A stretch of 64,000 nt of DNA, taken from positions 806,001 through 870,000 of the forward strand of contig NZ_CP121194.1 in the NCBI RefSeq assembly GCF_039993895.1, read 5' to 3'. Positions 34,608 to 43,610 of the stretch are shown here, in pieces. The translations under genes were made by a program, and so were the position numbers. The number at the start of each line of letters is the position of its first letter. The stretch's first letter is position 1. The notes under the pieces are model-generated. The model saw only the letters and a program-made list of their open reading frames with translations. It ran no database searches and was not told the origin of the DNA. This stretch comes from Edaphobacter paludis (GTDB lineage Bacteria; Acidobacteriota; Terriglobia; Terriglobales; Acidobacteriaceae).

Positions 34608-35600
34608 ATGAGTGAGTTGGTCACACTGGAAGAGATACGCGCGGCACAGCAGCGGCTTGCCGGGGTAGCGGTGCGGACTCCGTTGTATCGGGTGGCGCGC
34701 GCCCGTCTCAGAATGAAAAAGATTGCCGAGCCAGAGTTCGACATCTATATCAAAGCCGAGAGCGAGCAGCCGATTGGCAGTTTCAAGCTGCGCGGCGCTT
34801 ACAACATGATGGCACAGCTATCGTCCGAGGCCCTGCGGCGCGGCGTGATTACCTACTCCAGTGGCAACCACGCTCAGGGCGTCGCCTATGCCGCGCGTGC
34901 GCTGGGGGCGAAGGCCGTGATTGTGATGCCGGACAACACTCCTGAGATTAAAAAGGCTGCGACCCTGGCCTTGGGAGCCGAGATTGTGATCGTAGGACCA
35001 GCGTCCTCGGAGCGGCAGGCCAAGGCCGAGGAACTCGCCGCGCAATTCGGCTATACCGTGATTCCCCCTTACGACGATGCGGCGATCATTGCTGGACAAG
35101 CCACCTGCGCGTTGGAGATTCTGGAGCAGTTGCCGAGTGTCGATCTGATCCTCGCGCCCGTAAGCGGTGGCGGCCTGTTAGCTGGAAGTAGCGCAGCGGT
35201 GAAGTTGAGCGCACCGAGAATACAGGTCTGGGGAGCAGAGCCGGAACTGGCAGCCGACGCGAAGGAGAGCTTCGAGACGAAGCGACTGGTGAAGTGGCCC
35301 GCGGAGAAGACCACCCGCACGATCGGTGACGGGCTGCGCACGCAGAGCCTCGGTGCGCTTAATTTCGAGCATGTCATGGCGTACGTAGACGGCATCGTGG
35401 CCGTCAGTGAAGACGAAATTCTGTCCGCGATGAGTGTTATGCTGACCGCGACTAAGCTGGTTCCGGAGCCCAGCGGCGCGGTGGCTTTTGCCGCTGCTTT
35501 GTATCATGCTCACGAAATGCCCAAGGTCCGAAAAATAGCAGTCATCCTGAGCGGCGGAAATCTGGAGCCACAGTTGCGGCAGACGCTGGAGCAGCGTTAG
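34608..35600 (+). CDS. Threonine/serine dehydratase-like PLP enzyme
   Basis: A 330-residue fold-type II PLP enzyme that removes water and ammonia from threonine or serine to give 2-oxo acids. Lys60 in IGSFKLRGA should bind PLP, SGNHAQG binds the phosphate-proximal part, and SGGGLLAG is the glycine loop. The length corresponds to a catalytic domain without the C-terminal ACT-like regulatory part of biosynthetic IlvA, so it resembles TdcB, serine racemase or threo-3-hydroxyaspartate dehydratase. The ATG at 34608 with GAGGA eight bases upstream is preferred over a TTG at 34602. Confidence 0.85.
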   Translation: MSELVTLEEIRAAQQRLAGVAVRTPLYRVARARLRMKKIAEPEFDIYIKAESEQPIGSFKLRGAYNMMAQLSSEALRRGVITYSSGNHAQGVAYAARALGAKAVIVMPDNTPEIKKAATLALGAEIVIVGPASSERQAKAEELAAQFGYTVIPPYDDAAIIAGQATCALEILEQLPSVDLILAPVSGGGLLAGSSAAVKLSAPRIQVWGAEPELAADAKESFETKRLVKWPAEKTTRTIGDGLRTQSLGALNFEHVMAYVDGIVAVSEDEILSAMSVMLTATKLVPEPSGAVAFAAALYHAHEMPKVRKIAVILSGGNLEPQLRQTLEQR

Positions 35601-35602
35601 AA

Positions 35603-35639
35603 GATACGTCAGCCCAAGTGGAACTACCACTTTCGTATC
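35603..35639. terminator. Nested hairpin downstream of dehydratase gene
   Basis: GATACG (35603-35608) pairs with CGTATC (35634-35639), enclosing AAGTGG/CCACTT (35616-35621 with 35627-35632) and a five-base loop. There is no T-run, so it could be a weak terminator or a leader element of the next gene. Confidence 0.4.
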
Positions 35640-35693
35640 AGCGTAACCGGAAAAGATTCACGGTACGCTAAGTGAACGTCACGTGGCAGATGC

Positions 35694-37406
35694 GTGTCAT
35701 GGATATTCAAATTGGCTGATCTTTCCACCTCTCGACATGCTCCACTCAAGCCCAGCAAAGTCATCCCTCTGCTGGTCATCTCTGCTATTGGTGCGCTTAT
35801 ATTCACGGTAGGCGGTGGCCTGATTGTCTACTCGAACACGCGGCACCTGATTGAAATCCGCAACTGGCTGGATCACTCCCAAACCGTTATCAACAACCTC
35901 CAGCTGGAATCGCAGCGTCTTGACCGGCTCAGCTCCAGCATGCAGCTTTACCAGGCAACGGGAGACATAAATAATCTTCGTGCCGCCGGGGGATCGGTTG
36001 CCGCACTGCGGAGCGGCGTGTTCACCTTGCAAAACCTGTTGCAGGACAATACATCCCAGGAACGTCACGTAGACGAACTGGACACCTCAGTGGAGGCGCT
36101 GACCCGCGCCATGGAGAGTGCCCGTCAATCGAAGACCGTTCCCGATCAGCAGATCCAGTCCTGTCGCAACGTAATCAGCCTGATCCAGGAGGAAGAGCGA
36201 GGCCTCCTTACGCTGCGTTCCAACGAGTCGCAGGCCAGCGGTGTCAGAAGCTTGCTCGTTGGAGCCGGTTATCTCGGGCTATCGCTGATTGTGCTGATTG
36301 TGCTCTTTGCATTTCTCATTCGCGATGCTCTCCGTCGCAAGACTTTTGAGAAGCAACTGTCTCTCGCAAATGATCGTCTGGAGGCGACCATCGAAGCGCT
36401 CGAACGCCGGGGAACGGAGGCGTCGCATCTGAAAGCAACGCGCGATGAACTGCACTTGTGCGTTACCGCGGCGGAAGCACAAGCATGCAGCGTTCGCCAC
36501 CTTCAGACGCTCGTTCCCGGCAGTAGCGGCGCAACACTGATGATCAACAATTCACGTAGCATGTTGGAGATCGCCGCCACATGGAACGACCCCTCCTCGC
36601 TCGCAGAAGGATTTGCCCCCGACGCCTGTTGCGGTCTGCGGGCGGGCCATCTCCGCTGGCGCTCTCCGGGCCACTCGTCCATCAATTGCAGCCACTTCAT
36701 CGGCAACCCGCCGGAAAATTATGTTTGCATCCCTCTGGCCGCGCATGGCGAGACGCTCGGATTTGTCTACCTCACGTTTCCCACACAAGAGATCGCGGAC
36801 CTCGCCCGAAGTCGCATTCTCCAAATCAACGAGATGGTTGAACTGGCAGCGATGACGATTGCCGCTCTGAATCTGCGGACGAAGCTTGAAAACCAATCCA
36901 TTCGCGACGGACTCACCCATCTCTTCAATCGGCATTTCATGGCCATCGCCCTTGAGCGCGAGGTGCATCGTGCTCTCCGCAGCACAAGCCCTCTGGCCGT
37001 CCTCATGCTGGACGTTGATCATTTCAAGGCATTCAACGACGCCTTCGGACACGAGGCCGGAGACGCCGTGCTGCGTGAGGTGGCTGATTGTTTCCGCCAG
37101 TCAGTCCGCAGCGAAGATGTCGTCTGCCGCTACGGCGGAGAGGAGTTCATCATCATCCTCCCCGAGACAGACGAAGAGACAGCCGTTCAGCGCGCAGAGG
37201 TAATTCGCCAAGCCGTCAGCAGGCTGCGTGTGCAGTTCAAGGGGCAGACCCTGCGGCAGATTTCGTTGTCTATCGGGATCGCGATGTATCCATCGCCAGC
37301 TCGCGATTCTACCGATCTCGTCCGCGTGGCCGATCGCGCCTTGTATGACGCCAAACACGCTGGCCGCGACCGGGTCCACGTGGCTCACGAAGCAGTGACC
37401 GTTTAA
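35694..37406 (+). CDS. Membrane-bound GGDEF diguanylate cyclase
   Basis: A 570-residue enzyme expected to make cyclic di-GMP. Order: membrane span (about 23-47), a helical periplasmic sensor (about 48-185, CHASE3-like), second span (about 188-212), a coiled linker (about 220-250), a GAF-like domain (about 255-395) and a GGDEF domain (about 400-560). The active site reads GGEEF (near 481), and an RxxD inhibitory site (RSED) lies five residues before it, so product inhibition is likely. The start is a GTG with only a weak ribosome-binding site; a TTG six codons on is an alternative. Confidence 0.87.
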   Translation: MSWIFKLADLSTSRHAPLKPSKVIPLLVISAIGALIFTVGGGLIVYSNTRHLIEIRNWLDHSQTVINNLQLESQRLDRLSSSMQLYQATGDINNLRAAGGSVAALRSGVFTLQNLLQDNTSQERHVDELDTSVEALTRAMESARQSKTVPDQQIQSCRNVISLIQEEERGLLTLRSNESQASGVRSLLVGAGYLGLSLIVLIVLFAFLIRDALRRKTFEKQLSLANDRLEATIEALERRGTEASHLKATRDELHLCVTAAEAQACSVRHLQTLVPGSSGATLMINNSRSMLEIAATWNDPSSLAEGFAPDACCGLRAGHLRWRSPGHSSINCSHFIGNPPENYVCIPLAAHGETLGFVYLTFPTQEIADLARSRILQINEMVELAAMTIAALNLRTKLENQSIRDGLTHLFNRHFMAIALEREVHRALRSTSPLAVLMLDVDHFKAFNDAFGHEAGDAVLREVADCFRQSVRSEDVVCRYGGEEFIIILPETDEETAVQRAEVIRQAVSRLRVQFKGQTLRQISLSIGIAMYPSPARDSTDLVRVADRALYDAKHAGRDRVHVAHEAVTV

Positions 37407-37472
37407 GCCACGAGCCGCTATGATGGCGTACGGGCTCTCCCGAACGATTAATGGAGCGTCTAATAATCGCCT

Positions 37473-38507
37473 ATGCTCTCTCTTTGTCTTCAGCGAAACT
37501 TTCAGCAGCGTCTGGTGGTGGTTGTCTCGGTAGTATTGCTGCTGACCGGGATGGCCTCAGGTCAAAAGTCGAAGGACAAGTCAGGATACGACCGCTCCGC
37601 ACGCGCCACCGTCGTGCATGAGGCGAACGTCTATGTCACCGCCGACGCGGACGCGCAGAAGGTTTCGGTGGTCACTCCCGGCCACGAAGTAGTGGTGGTC
37701 CAACGCAGCGGCCCGTGGATTCAGGTCTTCGCGAACACCGACATCGAGGACACCAGCGACGAGAACAAGCCCGAGTTCACCGACGATAGCAACACAGTCA
37801 CTCCCGCCTCGGGATGGATTCGAGACAAGGGTGTCATCAGTCCGGCGACTCCTGGCGGCGACGCCATTCTCTACGGGGCCGCGGCGAATTTCGAGGATGA
37901 AGCATCTCAGCCGCATGCTCCCAAGGGAGCGGCCATGGCGGCCCATCTCCTATACGAGCGGGCCGCCGATTATTTTCCTCAGTCTCCCGTCGCGGCAGAG
38001 GCAGCATGGCGGTCGGCGGACATTCGCTGGCAGTTGGAGAAGGAAGACATCAGCACCCTCCCCAGCGCGAAGGAGCAGGAGGCCTATCTTCGTCCGCAGC
38101 TCTACGAAGGCGAGATGAAGAAGGTGATGAAGATGTATCCCGGCACGAAGTTTGCCGCTCTCGCAGCCTACGACCTGCTCGACAACAAACTCTGCGGCGA
38201 CTGGCAGGGCCTGCCGAAGTGTCCGGAGATGGAGTCTGGTCTCTACGAGAAGTACGCGCAGAAGTTTCCCGATGGCCCCAAGTCTGCCGAGGCACTCTAT
38301 AACGCGACGTACCGGCAGGGCGTTGCGGTAACCATGTACAACGTTCAGGACGACCGCAAGCGAGCGCAGGATGCGGCTCAGCGCACCGCAGCGTTGGCTC
38401 AGGAGCTCAAGGAGAAGTATCCGCAGTCGGACTTCGCCGCCCGTGCCGCCGCCATCGCCTACAAGGTGCAGCAGGGAATTCCCATCTTCGGAAATGATAG
38501 CGATTGA
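37473..38507 (+). CDS. Exported SH3-domain/TPR-like protein
   Basis: A 344-residue secreted protein. A signal peptide (about 1-30) is followed by a bacterial SH3-like domain (about 45-120, with VYVTADADAQKVSVVTPGHEVVVVQ and SGWIRDKGVI). A helical repeat region (about 145-340) contains alternating AAHLLYERAADYFPQSPVAAEAAW and YEKYAQKFPDGPKSAEALY motifs of the TPR type found in BamD/YbgF-like proteins. A periplasmic scaffold role is likely but not proven. It lies 66 bases after the diguanylate cyclase gene. Confidence 0.72.
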   Translation: MLSLCLQRNFQQRLVVVVSVVLLLTGMASGQKSKDKSGYDRSARATVVHEANVYVTADADAQKVSVVTPGHEVVVVQRSGPWIQVFANTDIEDTSDENKPEFTDDSNTVTPASGWIRDKGVISPATPGGDAILYGAAANFEDEASQPHAPKGAAMAAHLLYERAADYFPQSPVAAEAAWRSADIRWQLEKEDISTLPSAKEQEAYLRPQLYEGEMKKVMKMYPGTKFAALAAYDLLDNKLCGDWQGLPKCPEMESGLYEKYAQKFPDGPKSAEALYNATYRQGVAVTMYNVQDDRKRAQDAAQRTAALAQELKEKYPQSDFAARAAAIAYKVQQGIPIFGNDSD

Positions 38508-38564
38508 GCGGTTGCGAAAAGGCTGCCGCTCCATGACAGCTTGCTATACGAGCATTAAATTGCC

Positions 38565-39047
38565 ATGAGCGAATCTTCGATTGCCCATTCCGATGCGTAC
38601 TCTCTGATCGTGCGATTCATCTCACGCGAAGACGCGCAAGCGGTCGCCGAACTCAGCAGGCAATTAGGGTACGAAGTCTCGGTCGAAGCAATCTCCGAAC
38701 ATATCGTCCGATTGTCCTCGTGCACGGAGAGGCAGGTAGCTTTAGTCGCCTGTCGGGATACAAGTGGGGGCGAGGAGATCGTGGGCTGGGTCCAGGCATC
38801 AGTGATGCACGAGCTTCAATCGCCTTCCTATTGCCTCATTAGCGGCCTCGTCGTCAGCGAGGCGCAGCGCAGTCTGGGCATCGGCAAAAGACTCTGCGCC
38901 GAGGTTGAGGCGTGGAGCAGGAAACAAGGTGTCTCGACCATACGCGTCACCTCCCGCATCTCCCGCGAAGGCGCGCATCGATTCTATCTACGCGAAGGTT
39001 TCCAGCGGATTAAAACCTGGGCGGTATTTGAAAAGATGCTCTCGTAA
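38565..39047 (+). CDS. GNAT family N-acetyltransferase
   Basis: A 160-residue acetyltransferase fold. The acetyl-CoA binding part is recognisable as LISGLVVSEAQRSLGIGKRLCAEVEAWSR (Q/RxxGxG/A-type loop at SLGIGK), followed by VTSRISREGAHRFYLREGFQRIKT, the typical C-terminal GNAT strands. The substrate is unknown. It begins 57 bases after the SH3/TPR gene and precedes uppP by 44 bases on the same strand. Confidence 0.85.
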   Translation: MSESSIAHSDAYSLIVRFISREDAQAVAELSRQLGYEVSVEAISEHIVRLSSCTERQVALVACRDTSGGEEIVGWVQASVMHELQSPSYCLISGLVVSEAQRSLGIGKRLCAEVEAWSRKQGVSTIRVTSRISREGAHRFYLREGFQRIKTWAVFEKMLS

Positions 39048-39091
39048 GCGACTGCCTGCCGCACGACTAACCTGCCATTTAGGATAGTTCT

Positions 39092-39982
39092 ATGCCATTC
39101 TTTCAAGTGATTGTTCTTGCCATCGTGCAGGGCCTCGCCGAGCTTCTGCCCGTCTCCAGCTCCGCCCACGTCGTTGTCGCGGAGAAGCTGTTGGGACTCG
39201 ACCCCTCCTCGCCGCCGATGACGCTGCTGCTGGTCATGCTGCATACAGGCACTATGTTCGCCGTCATCGTTTATTTCTGGAGCCAGTGGAAGAAGACCTA
39301 CTTTTCCAGCTCCGATGCGTTCAAGCGCTTCGCCATCCGCGCCATCTGGGCTTCTCTGCTGACGGCTGTCATCGGCTACCCCATTATCAAGATTATTGAG
39401 AAGACCGCCTTCGCCGGGGCATCGAAGGGTGAGATCGAATCGCTCTTTGGCCGGCTTGATCTGGTCGCTCCCGCGCTGGCTGCTGCCGGCATTCTGATCC
39501 TGATTGCGGGATTGATGGAAAAGCGACGCATGGGTGCCCAACAGCAGGTCTACGGCGATAGCGTCACCATGCGTCAGGCCGGCTGGATTGGCGCGGTCCA
39601 GGGCCTATGCCTGCCCTTTCGCGGATTCTCCCGCTCCGGCGCAACCATCTCGACCGGTATGCTGACCGGAGCAAGCAAGGACCGCGCAGAGCGCTTCAGC
39701 TTTGCCCTCGCCGTCATCCTCACCCCCGCGGCCATCGCCAAAGAGGCCTTGCGGCTGTTGAAGGCCACGCACGCGGCAGCGGCAAGCGGGACGCCCATCG
39801 ACCTGCACAGCAGCCTGCTAATGAGCTTGCTGGGAATGGTCTTCGCTTTCCTCGCCGGACTGGTCGCCCTCAAGTGGCTCAGCAGTTGGCTCGAGCAAGG
39901 ACGTTGGTACCTGTTCGGTATCTACTGCCTCATCGCGTCAGCGGTAGTGTTTTACCTTCACTATGGTCCCCGCCACCTCTAA
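39092..39982 (+). CDS. uppP: Undecaprenyl-diphosphatase
   Basis: UppP (BacA) dephosphorylates undecaprenyl diphosphate to recycle the lipid carrier of peptidoglycan and other envelope polymers, and overproduction gives bacitracin resistance. The 296-residue protein is polytopic. Signature one is QGLAELLPVSSSAH (13-26, catalytic Glu17 region) and signature two is GFSRSGATISTGM (near 176-189) with the conserved arginine. Length and hydrophobic pattern are normal. It ends before a pair of overlapping hairpins and converges with the DoxX-like gene. Confidence 0.94.
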   Translation: MPFFQVIVLAIVQGLAELLPVSSSAHVVVAEKLLGLDPSSPPMTLLLVMLHTGTMFAVIVYFWSQWKKTYFSSSDAFKRFAIRAIWASLLTAVIGYPIIKIIEKTAFAGASKGEIESLFGRLDLVAPALAAAGILILIAGLMEKRRMGAQQQVYGDSVTMRQAGWIGAVQGLCLPFRGFSRSGATISTGMLTGASKDRAERFSFALAVILTPAAIAKEALRLLKATHAAAASGTPIDLHSSLLMSLLGMVFAFLAGLVALKWLSSWLEQGRWYLFGIYCLIASAVVFYLHYGPRHL

Positions 39983-39999
39983 TAATCGTGGCTTGCGAC

Positions 40000-40040
40000 A
40001 ATCAGGATGCCCATGTCCTGATTCTGGGACATGGGTTTCA
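40000..40040. terminator. Two mutually exclusive hairpins between uppP and the DoxX-like gene
   Basis: CCCATGTCC (40010-40018) pairs perfectly with GGACATGGG (40027-40035), followed by TTT, giving a terminator-like hairpin. Part of its left arm can instead join AATCAGGA (40000-40007) with TCCTGATT (40016-40023). The location between converging genes makes it a probable bidirectional terminator. Confidence 0.6.
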
Positions 40041-40054
40041 GCAGAAAAACCAAC

Positions 40055-40411
40055 TTACCCTCGCGTATAGAGCCACGCCCAATAGACAAGCGGAATCTGA
40101 AGCGGGATTCTGAGCCACTGCACCCAGCTCTGTCCCGCCAGACCGGGCAGCGGCAGATGAGCTGTCGCCGTGTAGATGTTGGCAGGCAGCACGGCGATCA
40201 ATAGCGCCATGAGCCCCCACGCGGCAAGGTGACGCGTGAAGGGAATGAGCAGCCCAACTCCACCCAGCATCTCCGCCACGCCACTGATGGCGACGAGCAA
40301 TGACGGCGAAGGCAGATACGGCGGCATAATTCGAAGATAGGCCTGCGGGAGAATGAAGTGCAGGGCTCCGCTTAGCATGAAGAGCACGGCGAGGATGATT
40401 CTTCCGGTCAT
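40055..40411 (-). CDS. DoxX-like small membrane protein
   Basis: A 118-residue protein with four predicted spans: GRIILAVLFMLSGALHF, LLVAISGVAEMLGGVGLLI, WGLMALLIAVLPANIYTA and LRIPLQIPLVYWAWLY. The pattern, including PANIYTA, agrees with DoxX/DUF417-like integral membrane proteins of poorly known function. It is the last gene after dapD (40-base gap) on the same strand and may be co-transcribed with the lysine operon without sharing its function. Confidence 0.8.
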   Translation of the reverse strand: MTGRIILAVLFMLSGALHFILPQAYLRIMPPYLPSPSLLVAISGVAEMLGGVGLLIPFTRHLAAWGLMALLIAVLPANIYTATAHLPLPGLAGQSWVQWLRIPLQIPLVYWAWLYTRG

Positions 40412-40451
40412 CCAGATTCAACCTCAAGCCGCATTTTCAAACCCTCGGCAA

Positions 40452-41303
40452 TTAGCGCAGAATATCCTCTAAAACCAGAGACAATTCAGTCTTCTCATCG
40501 CGATATTTAACAATCACCGGAGCCGAGATGCTCAGTCCCCATTCCTGTCCTTTTCCTTTGTTTACCGCTCGGGACCCGGGGACAACGACTGCCCCTTCCG
40601 GAATAATCAACGGCATCTCGGCGGTCGCTTTATACACCTCGCCGCGCACAAGATCGTAAACCGGAGTGCCCCGCGTCAGCACCGTCCCAGCAGCTAAAAC
40701 CGCGCGTTTGCGCACTACGGTCCCCTCATAGACCCCGGTATTTCCACCCACCAGCACGTCATCCTCGATAATGACCGGGCTTGCGTTCACCGGCTCCAAC
40801 ACTCCACCGATCTGCGCCGCCGCGCTGAGGTGCACCCTCTTGCCAATCTGCGCGCAACTCCCCACCAGCGCGTGAGAGTCCACCATCGTTCCCTCATCCA
40901 CATAGGCTCCGACGTTTACATACGCCGGTGGCATGACCACGACCCCTTTAGAAACAAACGCTCCTGCCCTTACGCTCGATCCGCCCGGCACCACGCGCAC
41001 CCCATCAGCCGCGGCAAACCGCCGCGCCGGATAGGTCGCCTTGTCCACAAAGGAAAGTCCTTCCGGCGAACCCATCTCCACCAGCGAACCGAGTCGGAAC
41101 CCGAGCAGAATGCCCCGCTTGATCCATGCATTGACGCGCCATCCGAGAGACGAACCATCGGGCTCCGCCGCACGCAATGCACCCGCTTCCAGTCCACTCC
41201 GAAGTTCCAGAAACGCCGCCTCAGCCTCTTTGTTTCCTACCGCAGCCGTACCCTGCGCAAACCAATGCTCAACCCGCTCCTGCAACGTTCCGTCCAGACT
41301 CAC
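40452..41303 (-). CDS. dapD: 2,3,4,5-tetrahydropyridine-2,6-dicarboxylate N-succinyltransferase
   Basis: DapD transfers a succinyl group from succinyl-CoA to tetrahydrodipicolinate in the succinylase branch of diaminopimelate and lysine synthesis. The 283-residue length, the helical N-terminal domain and the left-handed beta-helix of hexapeptide repeats (about 105-230, with VVMPPAYVNVGAYVDEGTMV and AQIGKRVHLS) match DapD rather than the shorter acetyltransferase DapH. It follows dapA by 41 bases in the asd-lysC-dapB-pepM29-dapA-dapD operon. The partner enzymes DapC and DapE are not in the window. Confidence 0.93.
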   Translation of the reverse strand: MSLDGTLQERVEHWFAQGTAAVGNKEAEAAFLELRSGLEAGALRAAEPDGSSLGWRVNAWIKRGILLGFRLGSLVEMGSPEGLSFVDKATYPARRFAAADGVRVVPGGSSVRAGAFVSKGVVVMPPAYVNVGAYVDEGTMVDSHALVGSCAQIGKRVHLSAAAQIGGVLEPVNASPVIIEDDVLVGGNTGVYEGTVVRKRAVLAAGTVLTRGTPVYDLVRGEVYKATAEMPLIIPEGAVVVPGSRAVNKGKGQEWGLSISAPVIVKYRDEKTELSLVLEDILR

Positions 41304-41344
41304 TCTTCACCTTTTTCTTTCAAGTTACTCATCCAAACAATTTG

Positions 41345-42265
41345 CTAGAAAGTCCGCAGATCTTCGCCGGTCCCTGGAATCCCCACCAGCATTCCCAACT
41401 CGCCCACCATGCATTCCAGCCTCCGCCGCGTAGCCGCAGAAACCGGGACCATGGGCAGCCGCAAAACATCTTCGCATCGCCCAAGCATCGAAAGCACAGC
41501 CTTGACGGGCGCCGGGCTGGCCTCCCAGAAGTGTGCCTGCATCAACCTGAAAAACTGGCGATTGATCCTCCGCGCAGCCACCCAGTCGTTTTCCAGCGCC
41601 GCGTCCACCATCCGGGCCATCTGTCCCGGAATCACATTGGAGGCGACTGAGACCAGACCACTTCCTCCCAATGCCAGCACAGGCAAAGCGATCCCATCAT
41701 CTCCAGCAAACACCTTGAAATTCCGGGGAGCCGTAGTCAATAACTCTGTAATTTGCGCCAGATTTCCGCTGGATTCCTTGATTCCAATCACGTTCGGCAA
41801 TTCCGCCAGCCGCAGAACCGTCGCCGGCTCCAGGTTCGCGCCCGTTCTCCCCGGAATGTTGTAAAGCAGAACCGGCAGGTTCACAGCCTCCGCAACTGCC
41901 TTGAAGTGCTGATACTGCCCCTCCTGCCCCGGACGGTTGTAGTAAGGATTCGCCGTTAGAATTCCCGTAAGTCCATACACCTTCGCCAGCTTGCGTGCCC
42001 GCAACACCACTTCGTGCGTAGCATTGTGCGTACACCCTGCAAATACCGGGACCCGCTTTGCGGTGGCCGCAACGACAACCTCCACGACACGGAGCCACTC
42101 CGCCTCCGTCAGCGTCGAAGCCTCGCCCGTGGTTCCGCAGGGAACCAGAAAATCAATTCCGCTCTCGATCTGCCAGTTCACCAGCGCATGCAGCGCAGGC
42201 TCATCTACGCCGCCATCCTTGCGAAAAGGAGTGACCAGCGCCGTTCCACATCCCATCAGTTCCAT
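41345..42265 (-). CDS. dapA: 4-hydroxy-tetrahydrodipicolinate synthase
   Basis: DapA condenses pyruvate with aspartate semialdehyde, the first step of the lysine branch. The 306-residue TIM-barrel protein has the Schiff-base lysine Lys163 in IGIKESSGN, the catalytic Tyr135 in LLYNIPGRTG and the GTTGE motif (44-48). It is positioned 55 bases downstream of the M29 peptidase and just before dapD. Lysine feedback control is common in Gram-negative members but cannot be judged here. Confidence 0.94.
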   Translation of the reverse strand: MELMGCGTALVTPFRKDGGVDEPALHALVNWQIESGIDFLVPCGTTGEASTLTEAEWLRVVEVVVAATAKRVPVFAGCTHNATHEVVLRARKLAKVYGLTGILTANPYYNRPGQEGQYQHFKAVAEAVNLPVLLYNIPGRTGANLEPATVLRLAELPNVIGIKESSGNLAQITELLTTAPRNFKVFAGDDGIALPVLALGGSGLVSVASNVIPGQMARMVDAALENDWVAARRINRQFFRLMQAHFWEASPAPVKAVLSMLGRCEDVLRLPMVPVSAATRRRLECMVGELGMLVGIPGTGEDLRTF

Positions 42266-42320
42266 AGTGGTTGCAGTTTACCTTGTCTTTTACCTTGCCT
42301 GCTGTTGTGCATGGGCTTCA

Positions 42321-43586
42321 CTAAACCCATTCGCCCTTCCGCATCAATGGTTCAGCCGTTCCGTCAGCGGCCACACCGTCCACATCCATCGCGCCAGAGC
42401 CGATCATCCAGTCCACATGGATCAGGCTGGCATTCGCGCCGCGCCTAGCTAACTCTTCCTCGTCCATCTTTTCGCCGCCAATCAGGCACGTCGAATAGGC
42501 CTGTCCGAGCGCAATGTGGCTGGCTGCATTTTCATCGAAGAGCGTGTTCCAGAAGAGCACACCGCTCTGCGCAATCGGGGAGGAATGCGGCACCAGCGCC
42601 ACTTCGCCCAGCCGCCGCGCGCCATCGTCCGTGCTGATCAGCCGGTTGAGTACATCCTCGCCAGCCGTCGCCGTCGCTTCAACAATCTTGCCGCCTTCAA
42701 ACTTCACCGCGATATTTTCAATCAGCGTCCCCTGATGAGACAGCGGTTTCGATGCCCGAACCGTTCCATCCACCCGATCTTTATGCGGAGTCGTAAAGCA
42801 CTCCTCGGTCGGAATATTGGGCTGGCAGTAAACTCCATTTCCGGCGGTCGTTCCCCCACCTGCCCAGAGATGATCGTCTGCCAGTCCCACAGTCAAATCC
42901 GTTCCCGGTCCCTTGAAGTGCAGCGCCGAAAACCGCTTCGCATTCAACAGATCGACGCGCTTCTTCAGCCGCTCTCCATGCTGCTGCCACTCCACGACTG
43001 GATCATCGGCATTCACACGCGAGGCAACAAAGATCGCTTCCCACAATTTGGCGATAGCAACATCTTCGGCATCCTCTGGAAACACTAGCTTCGCCCACTC
43101 CGGCGTTGCATAGGCAACGATCGTCCAATTGATCTCGTGCCGTGTGATCAATTCCATCGCGGGCTTGCCTGCCTTGGACGCCGCGACATTGGCGCGTGCG
43201 ACCTTGGCCGGGTCCTGCTTTGCCAGCAGCGCAGGGTTAGCGCCTGCAATGGCGAGCCGCGCTGCTCCACTTCTAAAGCCCTCGGCAATTCCATCCTGTA
43301 GCCACTTTGGCGCGTAGTCGAAGCTCGCATCGGGAGCGTAGGCAAATCGAGCGAGCACGGAGGGATCGTCGCCATAAAATGTCGTGACAAGCAACGCGCC
43401 AGCTTTGTAAGCATGTTCGGTGATTCGCCGCACCAGCGGCAGCGCCTCCATCGGAGCGGACATAATGAGTTCCTGCCCTGCGCGCAGGCCCAGGCCAACC
43501 TTCACAGCGACTTCAGCCAACCGGTCCAGCTTTTCTTCAAACGCCAAATCCGCGAACTTCGCTGCTTCTACTTCCATTGTGCTCAT
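42321..43586 (-). CDS. M29 family (AmpS/thermophilic) metallo-aminopeptidase
   Basis: A 421-residue peptidase of family M29, which contains dinuclear metal aminopeptidases. Characteristic blocks are PNIPTEECFTTP (metal-ligand glutamates), ASHIALGQAYS, and HVDWMIGSGAMDVDG near the C-terminus carrying the conserved His-Asp pair. It lies between dapB and dapA, with 24-base and 55-base gaps, on the same strand as the rest of the lysine operon, which has no dapE. Whether it trims peptides or takes part in diaminopimelate metabolism is unknown. ATG at 43586 or 43577 could be the start. Confidence 0.9.
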   Translation of the reverse strand: MSTMEVEAAKFADLAFEEKLDRLAEVAVKVGLGLRAGQELIMSAPMEALPLVRRITEHAYKAGALLVTTFYGDDPSVLARFAYAPDASFDYAPKWLQDGIAEGFRSGAARLAIAGANPALLAKQDPAKVARANVAASKAGKPAMELITRHEINWTIVAYATPEWAKLVFPEDAEDVAIAKLWEAIFVASRVNADDPVVEWQQHGERLKKRVDLLNAKRFSALHFKGPGTDLTVGLADDHLWAGGGTTAGNGVYCQPNIPTEECFTTPHKDRVDGTVRASKPLSHQGTLIENIAVKFEGGKIVEATATAGEDVLNRLISTDDGARRLGEVALVPHSSPIAQSGVLFWNTLFDENAASHIALGQAYSTCLIGGEKMDEEELARRGANASLIHVDWMIGSGAMDVDGVAADGTAEPLMRKGEWV

Positions 43587-43610
43587 GGCAAATCCCCGTT
43601 CAATGCAAAC

